Notes: a model not told the origin generated them from the letters alone. Shown: positions 50,978-60,150, numbered from the stretch's first letter. The stretch is DNA of 64,000 nt from Candidatus Enterococcus wittei (GCF_002140175.1 NZ_NGMO01000001.1:180292-244291), one strand, 5' to 3'. Numbers and translations are program-made.

Positions 50978-52078
50978 CTAGTTTTCAAATTGAATCTCGA
51001 TATCAATCTCTTCTTCTACCGATGAGTCTGTTTCATCTTTACTAAAATTGACAACGATTGGTGCAATAAACCCAATGAACGCCGCTCCTAAGAACAGACC
51101 AAGTAAATAAGCCCAACCATTTCCAACAGTGAAAAATCCGTAGATTCCTCCAACTGGTGGCATTTTTTCATACATTCCAAATATTATGCCAAATCCAGAA
51201 GCAAGTGCGCCTCCAATCATATTGATAGGAACTAATTTCAATGGATTCACTAAAGTAAATGGGATCGCTCCTTCTGTAATACCGATAAAGCCCATAATAA
51301 AATTATTCCGACCTGCGTCTAATAGCTCTGGATTGAAGCGCTTTTTATGGAAAACTGTGGCTAGTGCATAGCCTAAAGGAACCGCACAGATGGCAACATT
51401 AACAATAATTGCTGGCAAATAAATTTGTTCGGTTAATAAAACATTTCCAGCCATCCATGCCGCTTTATTGATAGGACCACCTAAATCAGAGCCAATCATC
51501 GCGCCCATGATCACTGCCAATAATAGTTTGTTCACATCGTTTTCGATCATATTTTTGATCCATTCAACCAAACTAGTATTGATCCATGAAAGCGGCCCGG
51601 CAAGTAATGCACCCATTACGATAGCTACTGATAACGTTGCAATCAGAGGTAAGACAACCAATGGCATCACGCCAGAAAATGATTCCGGCAAATGAATATG
51701 ATTTTTTGCCCATTTCACCATATAACCTGCTAAAAATCCGGCAATCACAGCGCCTAAGAAACCGGCGTTGGTGCTAGTGGCTACCGCCCCACCGATAAAA
51801 CCTGCACCCAATGCTGCTTTGTCTCCAATTGAGTAAGCAATGAACCCTGCTAATACAGTATTGATTAATCCGATACCGGTCCAACCAACCTGTTCGATCA
51901 AATATAAAGAATGTCTGAAACCCTCTGCATCTGCGTATGGATCTAAACTTGTCAACCCCATACCTAGACCAATCATTTTTGGAATGGCAACGACTAATGA
52001 TGCCCCAATAATTAGTGGTAACACAAAACTGATCCCACTCATTAAATGTCCTTTCACTTTTGATAATTCCCTTTTCAT
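50978..52078 (-). CDS. PTS fructose-family IIC membrane component
   Basis: The permease that moves the sugar while it is phosphorylated. ATG 52078 is preferred because GGGGGATCG lies upstream; 366 residues result. About nine hydrophobic segments; GLINTVLAGFIAYSIGDKAA and SDLGGPINKAAWMAG (sugar-binding region, near 222-236) plus GITEGAIPF (near 275) are conserved in fructose-family IIC. It stands between IIB and the mannosidase, 13 bases from each, so the unit is an operon. Confidence 0.88.
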   Translation of the reverse strand: MKRELSKVKGHLMSGISFVLPLIIGASLVVAIPKMIGLGMGLTSLDPYADAEGFRHSLYLIEQVGWTGIGLINTVLAGFIAYSIGDKAALGAGFIGGAVATSTNAGFLGAVIAGFLAGYMVKWAKNHIHLPESFSGVMPLVVLPLIATLSVAIVMGALLAGPLSWINTSLVEWIKNMIENDVNKLLLAVIMGAMIGSDLGGPINKAAWMAGNVLLTEQIYLPAIIVNVAICAVPLGYALATVFHKKRFNPELLDAGRNNFIMGFIGITEGAIPFTLVNPLKLVPINMIGGALASGFGIIFGMYEKMPPVGGIYGFFTVGNGWAYLLGLFLGAAFIGFIAPIVVNFSKDETDSSVEEEIDIEIQFEN

Positions 52079-52091
52079 TACGATCCCCCAC

Positions 52092-52415
52092 TTAATTTTT
52101 ATTTTGTTGTTCCACTGCCTGTACACATTTTTTCAATACTGCCTCAGGTGCTTTGATACATGTATTGATATTGACACGTATTTGTGGCTTACCCTCAAAA
52201 CGTTCTAAACCCATGACTTTTTGATCTGTTGCTAGTAAAACAAAATCTGCTGTTTCTGCTTCTGCTTGGGAGATTTTATTGACTTGTCCCAGTGCTCCTT
52301 GTTGCTCGATTTTCACCTCATATCCTAATGATTTACCCGCTTTTTCTAAGGCCTTTGCGGCAATTGGTGTATGAGCTAATCCTGCGGGACAAGCTGAGAT
52401 TCCTACGATTTTCAT
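52092..52415 (-). CDS. PTS fructose-family IIB component
   Basis: A 107-residue cytoplasmic phosphotransfer protein. The phospho-cysteine is Cys9 in VGISACPAGLAHTPIAAKAL; the fold is complete through the C-terminus. It receives phosphate from IIA and passes it to the sugar at IIC. It overlaps IIA by four bases. Confidence 0.9.
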   Translation of the reverse strand: MKIVGISACPAGLAHTPIAAKALEKAGKSLGYEVKIEQQGALGQVNKISQAEAETADFVLLATDQKVMGLERFEGKPQIRVNINTCIKAPEAVLKKCVQAVEQQNKN

Positions 52416-52876
52416 TCTACTTCCACTCCATTCATTGCTTGTTCGATAACATCTGCTAATTCTTGTTCATTCATGCTATTTGAAACCTTTTGTTTGAAAT
52501 GATCTTCCATCAGTGCGGTCGCAAGTTTGCTTAGCATTTCTATATGCTTGGTTCCTTGTTCTGCTATTGGTACCAATAAAGCAAATATGTGCTTTACTCC
52601 TTGTTCATCGAATGTTTCCCAATCAAAAAGTACGGATTCATTTCGAACATAGAACACTGTGACTTGGTTAACTGCAGACGACTTTGCATGAGGAATCGCA
52701 AAACCATCTTGAAGACCTGTCATCCCTTCTTCTTCACGAGCGATAAAATCAGTGAACAGCGCTCTAGAATCTGTTGATACACCAATTCGCTCAGCATGGT
52801 CAGCAATAATAGAAAGTAATTCTTTTTTTTCTTTTGCGTGACAATTTAATAAAATATTGTCTAATGTAAATTCCAT
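52412..52876 (-). CDS. PTS fructose/mannitol-family IIA component
   Basis: A 154-residue EIIA with phosphoryl histidine His63 in LQDGFAIPHAKSSAVNQVTV. It takes phosphate from HPr. First gene of the operon IIA-IIB-IIC-mngB, with AAGGAGG upstream. In E. coli MngA the same three parts are one fused protein. Confidence 0.9.
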   Translation of the reverse strand: MEFTLDNILLNCHAKEKKELLSIIADHAERIGVSTDSRALFTDFIAREEEGMTGLQDGFAIPHAKSSAVNQVTVFYVRNESVLFDWETFDEQGVKHIFALLVPIAEQGTKHIEMLSKLATALMEDHFKQKVSNSMNEQELADVIEQAMNGVEVE

Positions 52877-52904
52877 GAGTCAACCTCCTTTCAACTACAC
52901 TTGC

Positions 52905-52933
52905 ATCATAAACTTTCACCAAACCTAAGTAAA
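52905..52933 (-). promoter_or_regulatory. Promoter of the PTS-mannosidase operon
   Basis: TTTACT and TATGAT spaced 17 bases on the minus strand, about 30 bases before the IIA start. The imperfect -35 fits a promoter that needs an activator. Confidence 0.65.
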
Positions 52934-52941
52934 CCCTTTCA

Positions 52942-52961
52942 TTTTCCAAAACATTTGGAAA
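52942..52961. promoter_or_regulatory. Candidate operator 1 for the PRD regulator
   Basis: TTTTCCAAAACATTTGGAAA is an inverted repeat (TTTCCA/TTTGGAAA). A similar site lies 48 bases away at 52991-53008. The pair sits between divergent promoters. Confidence 0.5.
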
Positions 52962-52981
52962 CCAAGAACACTTTTTCTTTA

Positions 52982-53008
52982 CTAAAGCGTTTCCTTTTCT
53001 TTTGGAAA
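52982..53008. promoter_or_regulatory. Candidate operator 2, overlapped by a weak cre-like site
   Basis: TTCCTTTTCTTTTGGAAA resembles operator 1. The overlapping CTAAAGCGTTTCCT matches about 10 of 14 positions of a CcpA cre site, so catabolite control is possible but uncertain. Confidence 0.4.
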
Positions 53009-53017
53009 AAATCTGTT

Positions 53018-53047
53018 TTGACTGGATGAAACCTTATAGCTTAGAAT
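53018..53047 (+). promoter_or_regulatory. Promoter of the PRD regulator gene
   Basis: TTGACT and TAGAAT with 18 bases between, about 27 bases before the regulator start. Confidence 0.65.
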
Positions 53048-53074
53048 AAGGGATGATGAAAGGAGACTGATGTT

Positions 53075-55021
53075 ATGCCAAATTTAGCTTACCAAAGACT
53101 TGATGATATCGTTGAGTATCTCTTGTTGCACCCTCATCATCCTGTTCCTTTAAAACAGTTCGTTCAGCAATTACAAGTATCCGACCGAACGATCCGTAAC
53201 GATATTTTGTCTATCAACGAAACGATCAGTCAAAGGCACGCAACTGTGAAACTACATAGAGGAAAAGGTTATCAGCTTGTATACTCAGATAAGCATTGCT
53301 TCCTCGAATGGTGGCAAAATGAAAAAAGAATTTCCGCTTCTTCTTTGGTAACTATGGAAAATCGTCAAGATTATTTAGTTTATTTACTATTGACCCAATC
53401 AAAGCCTTTCTCCTTGGAACATTTATTAGACACTTTATTTATTAGCAAGAACACATTCTATTCTTATCTAAAAACAGTCAAAGAATTATTCGAACCTTTC
53501 CATTTAAAAATTTATAACCGTCCAAACATCGGGTTTGAGTTATTGGGAATGGAATTCAACAAAAGACAAGCCATTATGGATTTGCTGATACGCAAGGATT
53601 TGGAAAATTATATTTTAAACTTTTCTGAAATGGAATATCAATTGTTTCAAATAATCGATTTGGAAAAACTACAGAAAATGGAGATAGAGGAACTTCAGAT
53701 CTTAGAGTTATTCGAATCGGACTATTATCATAAAAATCTACTGTCTAGTTTGGCCTTAACGATTACGCGAATCAAGCAAAATCATACACTGAAGTCTGTA
53801 CCTGTGAAAGTTCCAAAAATAAAAGAAAGAGTGAAACTAGCATTTGATCAACTGTTGGAACAGTTGGAAAAAGAATTTGCCGTTATATTTTCTGAATCAG
53901 AAAAAGAATATCTTTATTTCCATCTTTTAACAAACTTTCCAAGACTCGCAGATACTAATGAAAATTCCCTTGCTACACAAAAAACGGCTCGAGAAATCGT
54001 ATATGATCTACTTTATAATATTCAAAAGTCTACTGCATATAATTGGACCACAGATGGAACGTTGAAAAAAGATCTGATTGCCCATATCGAAGCTTTCATA
54101 GGACTTGAACTATACAACAACAACCGAGGGAATCCATTGTTAGAAACAATAAAGAACTCTTTCCCGTTAGCTTATGATTTAAGTCTGATCAATTTAGAAA
54201 TGATCGGAAAAAAATATGGATTTTATTTTTCCGAAAATGAAATCGGCTACATTGCTTTGCATTTAGCAGGTGCTATTGAGCGAAATGAACCGTCTTCTCT
54301 TGTGAAAATGAGGGTGGCAGTTGTTTGCGGAAGTGGAATGACCATGAGTAAGCTGATTTCGTTGAAGTTAGAAAAAAAATATGGTGATTTCATGACGATT
54401 ATTGGGAACTATTCTTGTCTTGAACTAACAAAAAATGTGCCAAAAGATATTGATCTCATTATTTCTACAGTACCGCTGACTGAATTGGCTATCCCTACAC
54501 AAATCATCGAGATCAATAATTTAGATCGGGATTTGAATGAGCTAAACCGTTATTTTTCAAAAGATCAGCTTTCAGATAATTACTTAAACAAACTGTTTTC
54601 AGCTGCCCATTTCCATCGTTTTGATGGCTCTGTAACTAAAGACCACGTTTTAAAGATGATGACTGATAAGCTTGTTGAAACAAACCACGTGGGCACTGAC
54701 TATCTGGCCAGTGTCTTGGAACGAGAAAAAATCGAAACAACGAATATTAGTTCCTCCATTGCCATTCCTCATCCAATGGCATTGATTTCAAAGAAAACAG
54801 TAATTTCAATTGGTATCATCCCAGAAGGCGTATATTGGAATGATACCGAAAAAATCCAATTTGTGTTCCTATTCGCCATTCGTAAAAAAGATTATGAAGA
54901 AACTGAAACAGTCTATGACTTGCTCCTATCTTTTTTAGATGATAGCGAAAGCCAAAATTGTCTGATTAAAAATCCATCATTTACGAACTTCCTTAGAGTG
55001 ATGAAAGGATTGAGCATATAA
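53075..55021 (+). CDS. PRD-containing transcriptional activator (MtlR/BglG type)
   Basis: A 648-residue regulator of the divergent PTS operon. In order: N-terminal HTH (VPLKQFVQQLQVSDRTIRND, ~24-43), a second helical DNA-binding part (~85-150), two PRDs (~180-290 and ~300-400, the second with ENEIGYIALHLAGAIER), an EIIB-like domain with Cys in VAVVCGSGMTMSKLI (~412), and an EIIA-like domain with His in SSIAIPHPMALIS (~565). PTS phosphorylation of the PRDs and EII domains normally sets activity by sugar supply. The DNA-binding N-terminus marks it as a DNA activator rather than an RNA antiterminator. Confidence 0.9.
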   Translation: MPNLAYQRLDDIVEYLLLHPHHPVPLKQFVQQLQVSDRTIRNDILSINETISQRHATVKLHRGKGYQLVYSDKHCFLEWWQNEKRISASSLVTMENRQDYLVYLLLTQSKPFSLEHLLDTLFISKNTFYSYLKTVKELFEPFHLKIYNRPNIGFELLGMEFNKRQAIMDLLIRKDLENYILNFSEMEYQLFQIIDLEKLQKMEIEELQILELFESDYYHKNLLSSLALTITRIKQNHTLKSVPVKVPKIKERVKLAFDQLLEQLEKEFAVIFSESEKEYLYFHLLTNFPRLADTNENSLATQKTAREIVYDLLYNIQKSTAYNWTTDGTLKKDLIAHIEAFIGLELYNNNRGNPLLETIKNSFPLAYDLSLINLEMIGKKYGFYFSENEIGYIALHLAGAIERNEPSSLVKMRVAVVCGSGMTMSKLISLKLEKKYGDFMTIIGNYSCLELTKNVPKDIDLIISTVPLTELAIPTQIIEINNLDRDLNELNRYFSKDQLSDNYLNKLFSAAHFHRFDGSVTKDHVLKMMTDKLVETNHVGTDYLASVLEREKIETTNISSSIAIPHPMALISKKTVISIGIIPEGVYWNDTEKIQFVFLFAIRKKDYEETETVYDLLLSFLDDSESQNCLIKNPSFTNFLRVMKGLSI

Positions 55022-55210
55022 AATAAATGCATAAAAATCCGCGAATAGACTTGGTTTCTCATCTTTAAAATGAACATAATACATCAATAAACTAAAATCA
55101 TGATAATGAAAAATATGTCATGAAAGGTTATTTTCTATTCAACTTATCATACTTTTCTCGCTACGATCACCTAGAGAACTAGCAGCAATTCATTCATTGA
55201 TAAGCCAAAC

Positions 55211-55267
55211 AAATAAGCCTAAGAATCAAAAATAGACAAACTATTTTTCAGATTCTTAGGCTTATTT
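55211..55267. terminator. Bidirectional terminator between the PRD regulator and nth
   Basis: AAATAAGCCTAAGAATC and GATTCTTAGGCTTATTT arms with inner AAAAATAG/CTATTTTT pairing; the genes on both sides converge here. Confidence 0.85.
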
Positions 55268-55328
55268 ATTGAAAGTTCAAAAAGATGGATACTTTTAGTA
55301 AAGAAAGTACTTTCGAAAAAAGACGTCT

Positions 55329-55997
55329 TTATTTTTTGAGGACCTTCGTTGTTGGATTCTTCATCCGATTCTTTCCTTCTTGACACATCGTCAATAATGG
55401 ACAGACCTCACAACGAGGACTTCTAGCTGTACAATGATACCGGCCAAAGAAAATCAAGGTATGATGTGTTTTGACCCACAGTTCTTCCGGTACCTTTTTC
55501 ATCAAGGTCTGTTCTACTTCTAGGACAGATGCATCTAACTTACAAATTCTTAATCGCTTACTAACTCTTTCCACATGGGTATCTACAGCAATCGCCGGAA
55601 TCCCAAAGGCATCTCCAAGCACGACATTGGCTGTCTTTCTACCTACCCCGGGAAGGGAAACAAGTTCTTCTCTTGTACGAGGTACTTGTCCGTCAAAACG
55701 ATCAAGTAATTGTTGAGCACATGCTTTAATGTTCTTCGTTTTATTCCGATATAATCCGATAGTTTTAATCTTAGAAATGATTTCTTCTACTGAAGCATTT
55801 GCTAAGTCTTGAGGTGTTGGGAAAGCTGCAAATAAAGCTGGTGTGGCTTTGTTAACTGAAACATCCGTAGCTTGTGCGCTTAAGATGACCGCAATCAATA
55901 ATTCATATGGATTTTTATGTTGAAGTTCCCCATGTGCTTCAGGAAACATCTCATACATTTTTTCAATGGCTTCCATCGTTCGTTGTTTACTTAACAT
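55329..55997 (-). CDS. nth: Endonuclease III
   Basis: A DNA glycosylase/AP lyase that removes oxidised pyrimidines. The 222-residue protein has the HhH motif LVSLPGVGRKTANVVLGDAF near residues 111-130 with catalytic Lys, the Asp in AVDTHVERVSKRL near 136-148, and the 4Fe-4S ligands CTARSPRCEVCPLLTMC (C-x6-C-x2-C-x5-C) near 191-207. It follows dnaD by one base, as in B. subtilis. Confidence 0.97.
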   Translation of the reverse strand: MLSKQRTMEAIEKMYEMFPEAHGELQHKNPYELLIAVILSAQATDVSVNKATPALFAAFPTPQDLANASVEEIISKIKTIGLYRNKTKNIKACAQQLLDRFDGQVPRTREELVSLPGVGRKTANVVLGDAFGIPAIAVDTHVERVSKRLRICKLDASVLEVEQTLMKKVPEELWVKTHHTLIFFGRYHCTARSPRCEVCPLLTMCQEGKNRMKNPTTKVLKK

Positions 55998-55998
55998 A

Positions 55999-56703
55999 TT
56001 ACTCCCATTCTTCCAACCAATTTTTCAAAGAAACTTTTGGAAGTTCCTCTTGTTCTTCTGGTTGATCTATTTCTTTTTGAAGTAGTTGTTGCTTTCTGCG
56101 TTTTTGTTCCTCTTCCACTTGTTGCTTGGTTTTCAGATTCTTCCGTTCCCATGACAACAAAATACGATCAATGTAATTAAAACTATAAGCTTGATTTAAA
56201 ACTGCTTCTCGCAAGGCTAATTTTAGTATTTCAGGATGATAATGATCTTCTTCCAACCATTGACCAATACGCTGAAACTCGATCGAAGAAAGCGGACGAC
56301 CAAATTCTTGCTCAAATAACTGATAGACAGATTGAGTCACTTTCTCTTGTATTTGTTCCGCTTTATTTTGTGCTTGTTTACTCATTAGTTTATCCAGATA
56401 ATCATAAACCGGTGTTAGATCATAGCGATCCACTTTTCGGCCATCTATCACCGTCGTTTCTATCGTAATAAACTGACCACTGACTAGACGGTTCAAAATT
56501 TGGAATACATCTTCTTGCTTCACCCCCATATTTTGGGCAATCATATTCAGATCAGGAAAGGAATCTCCTTGTGATTGTGCCATATGAAGCTGTAAAATAA
56601 ATAAAAACTCTTCAGATTCGAGTCCAATGTGATGATAGTTTTTCAGCAAAAGATTAGATATAATCGTTTGCCCTGCTTTTAAATAATTTTCTAAATTCAA
56701 CAT
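55999..56703 (-). CDS. dnaD: Replication restart protein DnaD
   Basis: DnaD helps load the replicative helicase with DnaB and DnaI at oriC and stalled forks. ATG 56703 is chosen because GGGGGAAAAG precedes it, giving 234 residues. Residues ~1-100 form the winged-helix DDBH1 part (SFPDLNMIAQNMGVKQEDVF), and ~125-195 the DDBH2 part with the conserved YSFNYIDRILLSWERKNLKT motif. A charged Gln-rich tail follows. The operon dnaD-nth is conserved. Confidence 0.94.
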   Translation of the reverse strand: MLNLENYLKAGQTIISNLLLKNYHHIGLESEEFLFILQLHMAQSQGDSFPDLNMIAQNMGVKQEDVFQILNRLVSGQFITIETTVIDGRKVDRYDLTPVYDYLDKLMSKQAQNKAEQIQEKVTQSVYQLFEQEFGRPLSSIEFQRIGQWLEEDHYHPEILKLALREAVLNQAYSFNYIDRILLSWERKNLKTKQQVEEEQKRRKQQLLQKEIDQPEEQEELPKVSLKNWLEEWE

Positions 56704-57083
56704 TCTTTTCCCCCGCTTTGATTTTAGTATACGTAAAAATAGTAGAGTAAGCAAGGTAGGATCATTTGATTATTAAATTGTAAATATATTGAGTTTATGA
56801 TTCACTTTTCAACTTTTCGGAATAAATAAATATTCGAACTGAAAAAATTTTACTTACAATTCTTGGTTTTATCATACGATTCATGCTTTCTCATATCGAG
56901 CTGTCCTTAACAACTATCGTATAAATAAAAAATAATCGTAAGCAGAACAATCGTCGTGAATAACACCTTTTTAATCAGCAGAATATTTATACCATTGATT
57001 AATTTAATTCCTTTTTACAAATGAGCTAGACAGCCATTATTGTAATTATATTTACAAACAATTGATTGTTTCCTAAAAAGAAT

Positions 57084-57255
57084 AGAGGCTGGGACAGAAG
57101 TGGTTAACTCCGAGAAATAAGAAGAAATTCGCGAAAATTGCTTTTTACATTTTTGTGAATTTCTTCTTATTGTCGAGGGAGTTGCTTCTGATTCCGTCGT
57201 TTATACGTATTTAGAGCATGAAACAAGAGTAAATAATACTTTTGTCCCATGCTCT
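57084..57255 (+). repeat. Intergenic palindromic repeat, copy C
   Basis: GAGGCTGGGACAGAAGTGG start, long hairpin AACTCCGAGAAATAAGAAG paired with CTTCTTATTGTCGAGGGAG, then a GAGCATG ... CATGCTC stem. It is the best-preserved of four copies. Confidence 0.8.
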
Positions 57256-57564
57256 TCTCATCACATCAAAATTGATTTTACAAAAAAGAAATCCCTAACA
57301 GGACAATAAAATTCTTTTTCTAATAATTGAGTCTTCTCTAAAAATGTTCATTGTTGACTAACCGCTATAGTGTTTTTTCAACTAGAGAATCATTTGAATC
57401 TAATCCTAAAAAATGAGCAACCATGAGAAAATGTGTCGGATACTCTCTTTAGATTCAAAATCATCTAGACTAGCAAAGGGATAAAATACTCATAGATTCG
57501 TTATTTGAAGGTTGCGTATGCTTAAACTACATAGAGGAAATCATGATGAAAAAGGACGACTCAA

Positions 57565-57652
57565 AAATAAAAAAAGAACAGAAAAAAGATTTCTCTTTCT
57601 GTTCCTCAAGTATTGTGTGGTTTCGCTTCACCACTATCATTGACAAAAAGCC
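57565..57652 (+). mobile_element. Decayed ISL3 right-end remnant
   Basis: AAAAAAAGAACAGAAAAAAG, a CTTTCTGTTCC hairpin arm and CTTCACCACTATCATTGACA then AAAAGCC align along their length with the right end of the ISL3 copy at 11472-11557. No transposase is attached. Confidence 0.7.
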
Positions 57653-57731
57653 ATATTACTTGTCTGTTATAAGACAATATAAATCACCAGACGGCTTTCT
57701 TAGTTCACCTAAACGGTCAATGCAAATTCCC

Positions 57732-58019
57732 TTATTCCTCTTCTTCTGTTCTTAGCACATATGGTTGACCTTCATATGTGTACTCTGTATTCAATGTACC
57801 ATCATTTTCATCCGTATAAATTCGACGGCTGAAAGGAAAGCGATGGCTTGTACCATCTTTTGCATCTTCCGCGGCTAGCACAAACTCGTCTGCTTGCGTT
57901 TCATTTAATTGGTTGATGACTTGATCAGCTAACTGATCAATATCGACTGTTTCCGATACAGCTACTTCTTGATAATCTTCTAAGAAAGCGTCTTGTTGTA
58001 CAAAATATTCTTTTTCCAT
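57732..58019 (-). CDS. Small acidic protein of unknown function
   Basis: The gene encodes 95 residues from ATG 58019, which has AGGAGGATT upstream (the frame opens at 58034). The protein is strongly acidic (VAVSETVDIDQLADQVINQL, EFVLAAEDAKDG, ending RTEEEE), soluble, with no motif I recognise. The second half looks strand-rich (RRIYTDENDGTLNTEYTYEG). No partner gene is nearby. It looks genuinely translated from its ribosome-binding site and composition. Confidence 0.7.
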   Translation of the reverse strand: MEKEYFVQQDAFLEDYQEVAVSETVDIDQLADQVINQLNETQADEFVLAAEDAKDGTSHRFPFSRRIYTDENDGTLNTEYTYEGQPYVLRTEEEE

Positions 58020-58491
58020 TTTAATCCTCCTCATAGATACAGGCTGCTATTTCTTCTCAAACAAGAGATCCTGCCATTCCTTCATTTTGGCAAAAAAATC
58101 ATTCTCTGACAACTAATTGCAACTATCTGGAAAATAAAAGGTATCCATCAGGAAATATGTCCTCAAGTTGGAATAACTAAATGGTTAAAGAAAAGTAGAG
58201 GTCGGGAAAAGATTTCCCACCACTTGAATCCAAATAAGTAAGTAGAATCACTTTTCTTTTTGTTATCCCATCTAACTCTAAATGGATGTAATAAGGCTTG
58301 CTCAATTTCTGTCTTATTACTCAAAGATAGCCTTTTTTTCACAAGCATAGAAAATGATAATCAGACTGATGCCCTTTGAACCTCAAAAAGCAAACACAAA
58401 AACAGTCAGGACTTTAAGAAAGTAAGATAGATTTTCTCAAGTCCTGACTTCACCCTCCGAGCTTAACGGGCTATTTACAGTCGTTTGTTTA
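58020..58491. other. Intergenic region between the acidic protein gene and nox
   Basis: No supported gene. A 61-codon minus-strand frame at 58163-58348 has no ribosome-binding site. The right end carries the nox terminator at 58404-58449. Confidence 0.55.
58404..58449 (-). terminator. Terminator of nox
   Basis: Minus strand AGTCAGGACTT and AAGTCCTGACT arms followed by GTTTTTGTG, about 45 bases after the nox stop. Confidence 0.8.
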
Positions 58492-59844
58492 TTATTGTTT
58501 TGTTTCCATTTCGCCTAAAGCTGCTTGAGCAAGAAGGTTCAAGTAGTTCCAAGGACGGTCAAAATGCGGTTGGAAGAAGAAGTCAGATAAGGCTAAGTCT
58601 TCTACAGTCATTTTGTTTTGGATAGCTAATGACATCGTGTTTGCAGATTGTGTAATATCATATTTAGACATGAACTGCGCACCAACAATACGATTGGTTC
58701 CTTTTTCATATACCAATTCCATCATAACTTTTTCTGTTGTTGGCATGAATTCTGGGCGATAGTTATCTTCAAATAAAGTCGCTTGAACATCTAAGTTGTT
58801 CATTGGCGCACTTTCTTTTGTTACGCCAGTTGAGCCAATCGTCCAACCAAATAAGTAAAGACCTGAAGTACCTTGTGTTCCTCGATAAGCCATTTTGTTT
58901 TCTGTCAAATTGTTTCCTACTAATAAACCTTGACGAACCGCATTTGTAGCTAAAGGAATATAGTTTTGGGTACCACTTGGATTGTAATGAACAACCGTAG
59001 AATCTCCAGCTGCAAAAATGTCTGGATCGCTTGTTTGCATATATTCATTCACTTTGATCGCACCATTTGGTAAAGTATCTACTTTTCCTTGGATCAATGT
59101 CGTATTTGGTCTAAACCCTACACATAAGATCACCATATCAGCGTCAAATGATTCACTCGGTGTCGTTACTTGTTTTACTTTACCATTTTCATCAGCAACG
59201 AATTCAGTCACGTTTTCACCAAGTGCTAAGGTAACCCCACGATCAACTAATTCTTTTTCTAGTACATCAGTAAACGGTTGATCCAAGTATTTGTTTAAAA
59301 TACGATCTAAGCCATCGATCAATGTAACTTGTTTACCCGATTCAACAAACGCTTCTACTAATTCGATCCCGATGTAACCTCCGCCGACGATCACTACTTT
59401 ATTTGCGTCTTTGGCTTTTTCAATGATTTCATTTGCCTGATTATAGTTTTTACATAAAAGAACATTTTCAGATTCGATTCCTTTGATTGGTGGAATGATT
59501 GGCCAAGAACCTGTTGTCATGACTAATTTGTCATACTCGACCGTTTCAGTTTCACCAGTCTTCAAATCTTTTGCGGTAACTTTTTTGTTTTCTGTGTCTA
59601 CATCTGTTACGTCATGTTCCATTTTCACTGTTGCTCCTAATGAAGCAAGTTCTTCAGGGTTAGAGTAAAATAAGCCAGCTGGATCTTTTACTACGCCACC
59701 GACATATAATGCAATTCCACAAGATAAAAATGAAACATTATCATTACGTTCATATACAGTCACTTGCGCTTCTGGGTTATTTTTAAGAATGCTTTTTACA
59801 GCTGCTGTTCCTGCATGAGTACAACCAATTACTACTACTTTCAT
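58492..59844 (-). CDS. nox: Water-forming NADH oxidase
   Basis: A flavoenzyme that reduces O2 to water with NADH, restoring NAD+ and lowering oxygen without making peroxide. ATG 59844 is chosen because GGAGGGAC precedes it; 450 residues result. Cys42 in NVSFLSCGIALYVGG is the redox Cys (sulfenic acid), with His10 in GCTHAGTAAV beside it; NAD motif VVIVGGGYIGIELVEAF near 152 and FAD motif IFAAGDSTVV near 276. The sequence is close to E. faecalis Nox rather than NADH peroxidase. It is monocistronic; PerR lies upstream. Confidence 0.95.
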   Translation of the reverse strand: MKVVVIGCTHAGTAAVKSILKNNPEAQVTVYERNDNVSFLSCGIALYVGGVVKDPAGLFYSNPEELASLGATVKMEHDVTDVDTENKKVTAKDLKTGETETVEYDKLVMTTGSWPIIPPIKGIESENVLLCKNYNQANEIIEKAKDANKVVIVGGGYIGIELVEAFVESGKQVTLIDGLDRILNKYLDQPFTDVLEKELVDRGVTLALGENVTEFVADENGKVKQVTTPSESFDADMVILCVGFRPNTTLIQGKVDTLPNGAIKVNEYMQTSDPDIFAAGDSTVVHYNPSGTQNYIPLATNAVRQGLLVGNNLTENKMAYRGTQGTSGLYLFGWTIGSTGVTKESAPMNNLDVQATLFEDNYRPEFMPTTEKVMMELVYEKGTNRIVGAQFMSKYDITQSANTMSLAIQNKMTVEDLALSDFFFQPHFDRPWNYLNLLAQAALGEMETKQ

Positions 59845-59886
59845 GTGTGTCCCTCCGATAAACGATTTGTCCTTTGACATTCCTTA

Positions 59887-59913
59887 CTATACCAAAAATA
59901 AAACGTATCCAAT
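59887..59913 (-). promoter_or_regulatory. Possible nox promoter
   Basis: TTGGAT and TATAGT on the minus strand with 15 bases between, about 45 bases before the nox start. Spacing is short, so confidence is low. Confidence 0.4.
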
Positions 59914-60150
59914 AGTTTAATGCTTGTGAATTCACAAGAGCCAACTTGTTGTTTTATGCGCTTTTATTTTTAAAAGTACTTTATTTACAGGCTTTTTATT
60001 GTGAATGTAATAACTATAGGTGAACTGCTTGTGAATAAAAGAAAAAAGTTGGAAATATATCTCATCACTTCTTCTGATTTTATCTCTTAGCGCTCCTTTC
60101 CATCCCCTTTTCATCCGAAATCTATTGTAAACCAGTTTCGACAAAAAAAG

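Larger units (their letters stand above)
56704..57731. other. Gene-free kilobase with a repeat and an IS remnant
   Basis: No gene is supported. It holds the palindromic repeat copy C (57084-57255) and a decayed ISL3 right end (57565-57652). The rest is AT-rich, with scattered stops in all frames. Confidence 0.65.

Noticed and set aside
58163-58348. 61-codon frame on the minus strand
   Set aside because: No ribosome-binding site, no family pattern, and it lies in an intergenic stretch near the nox terminator.
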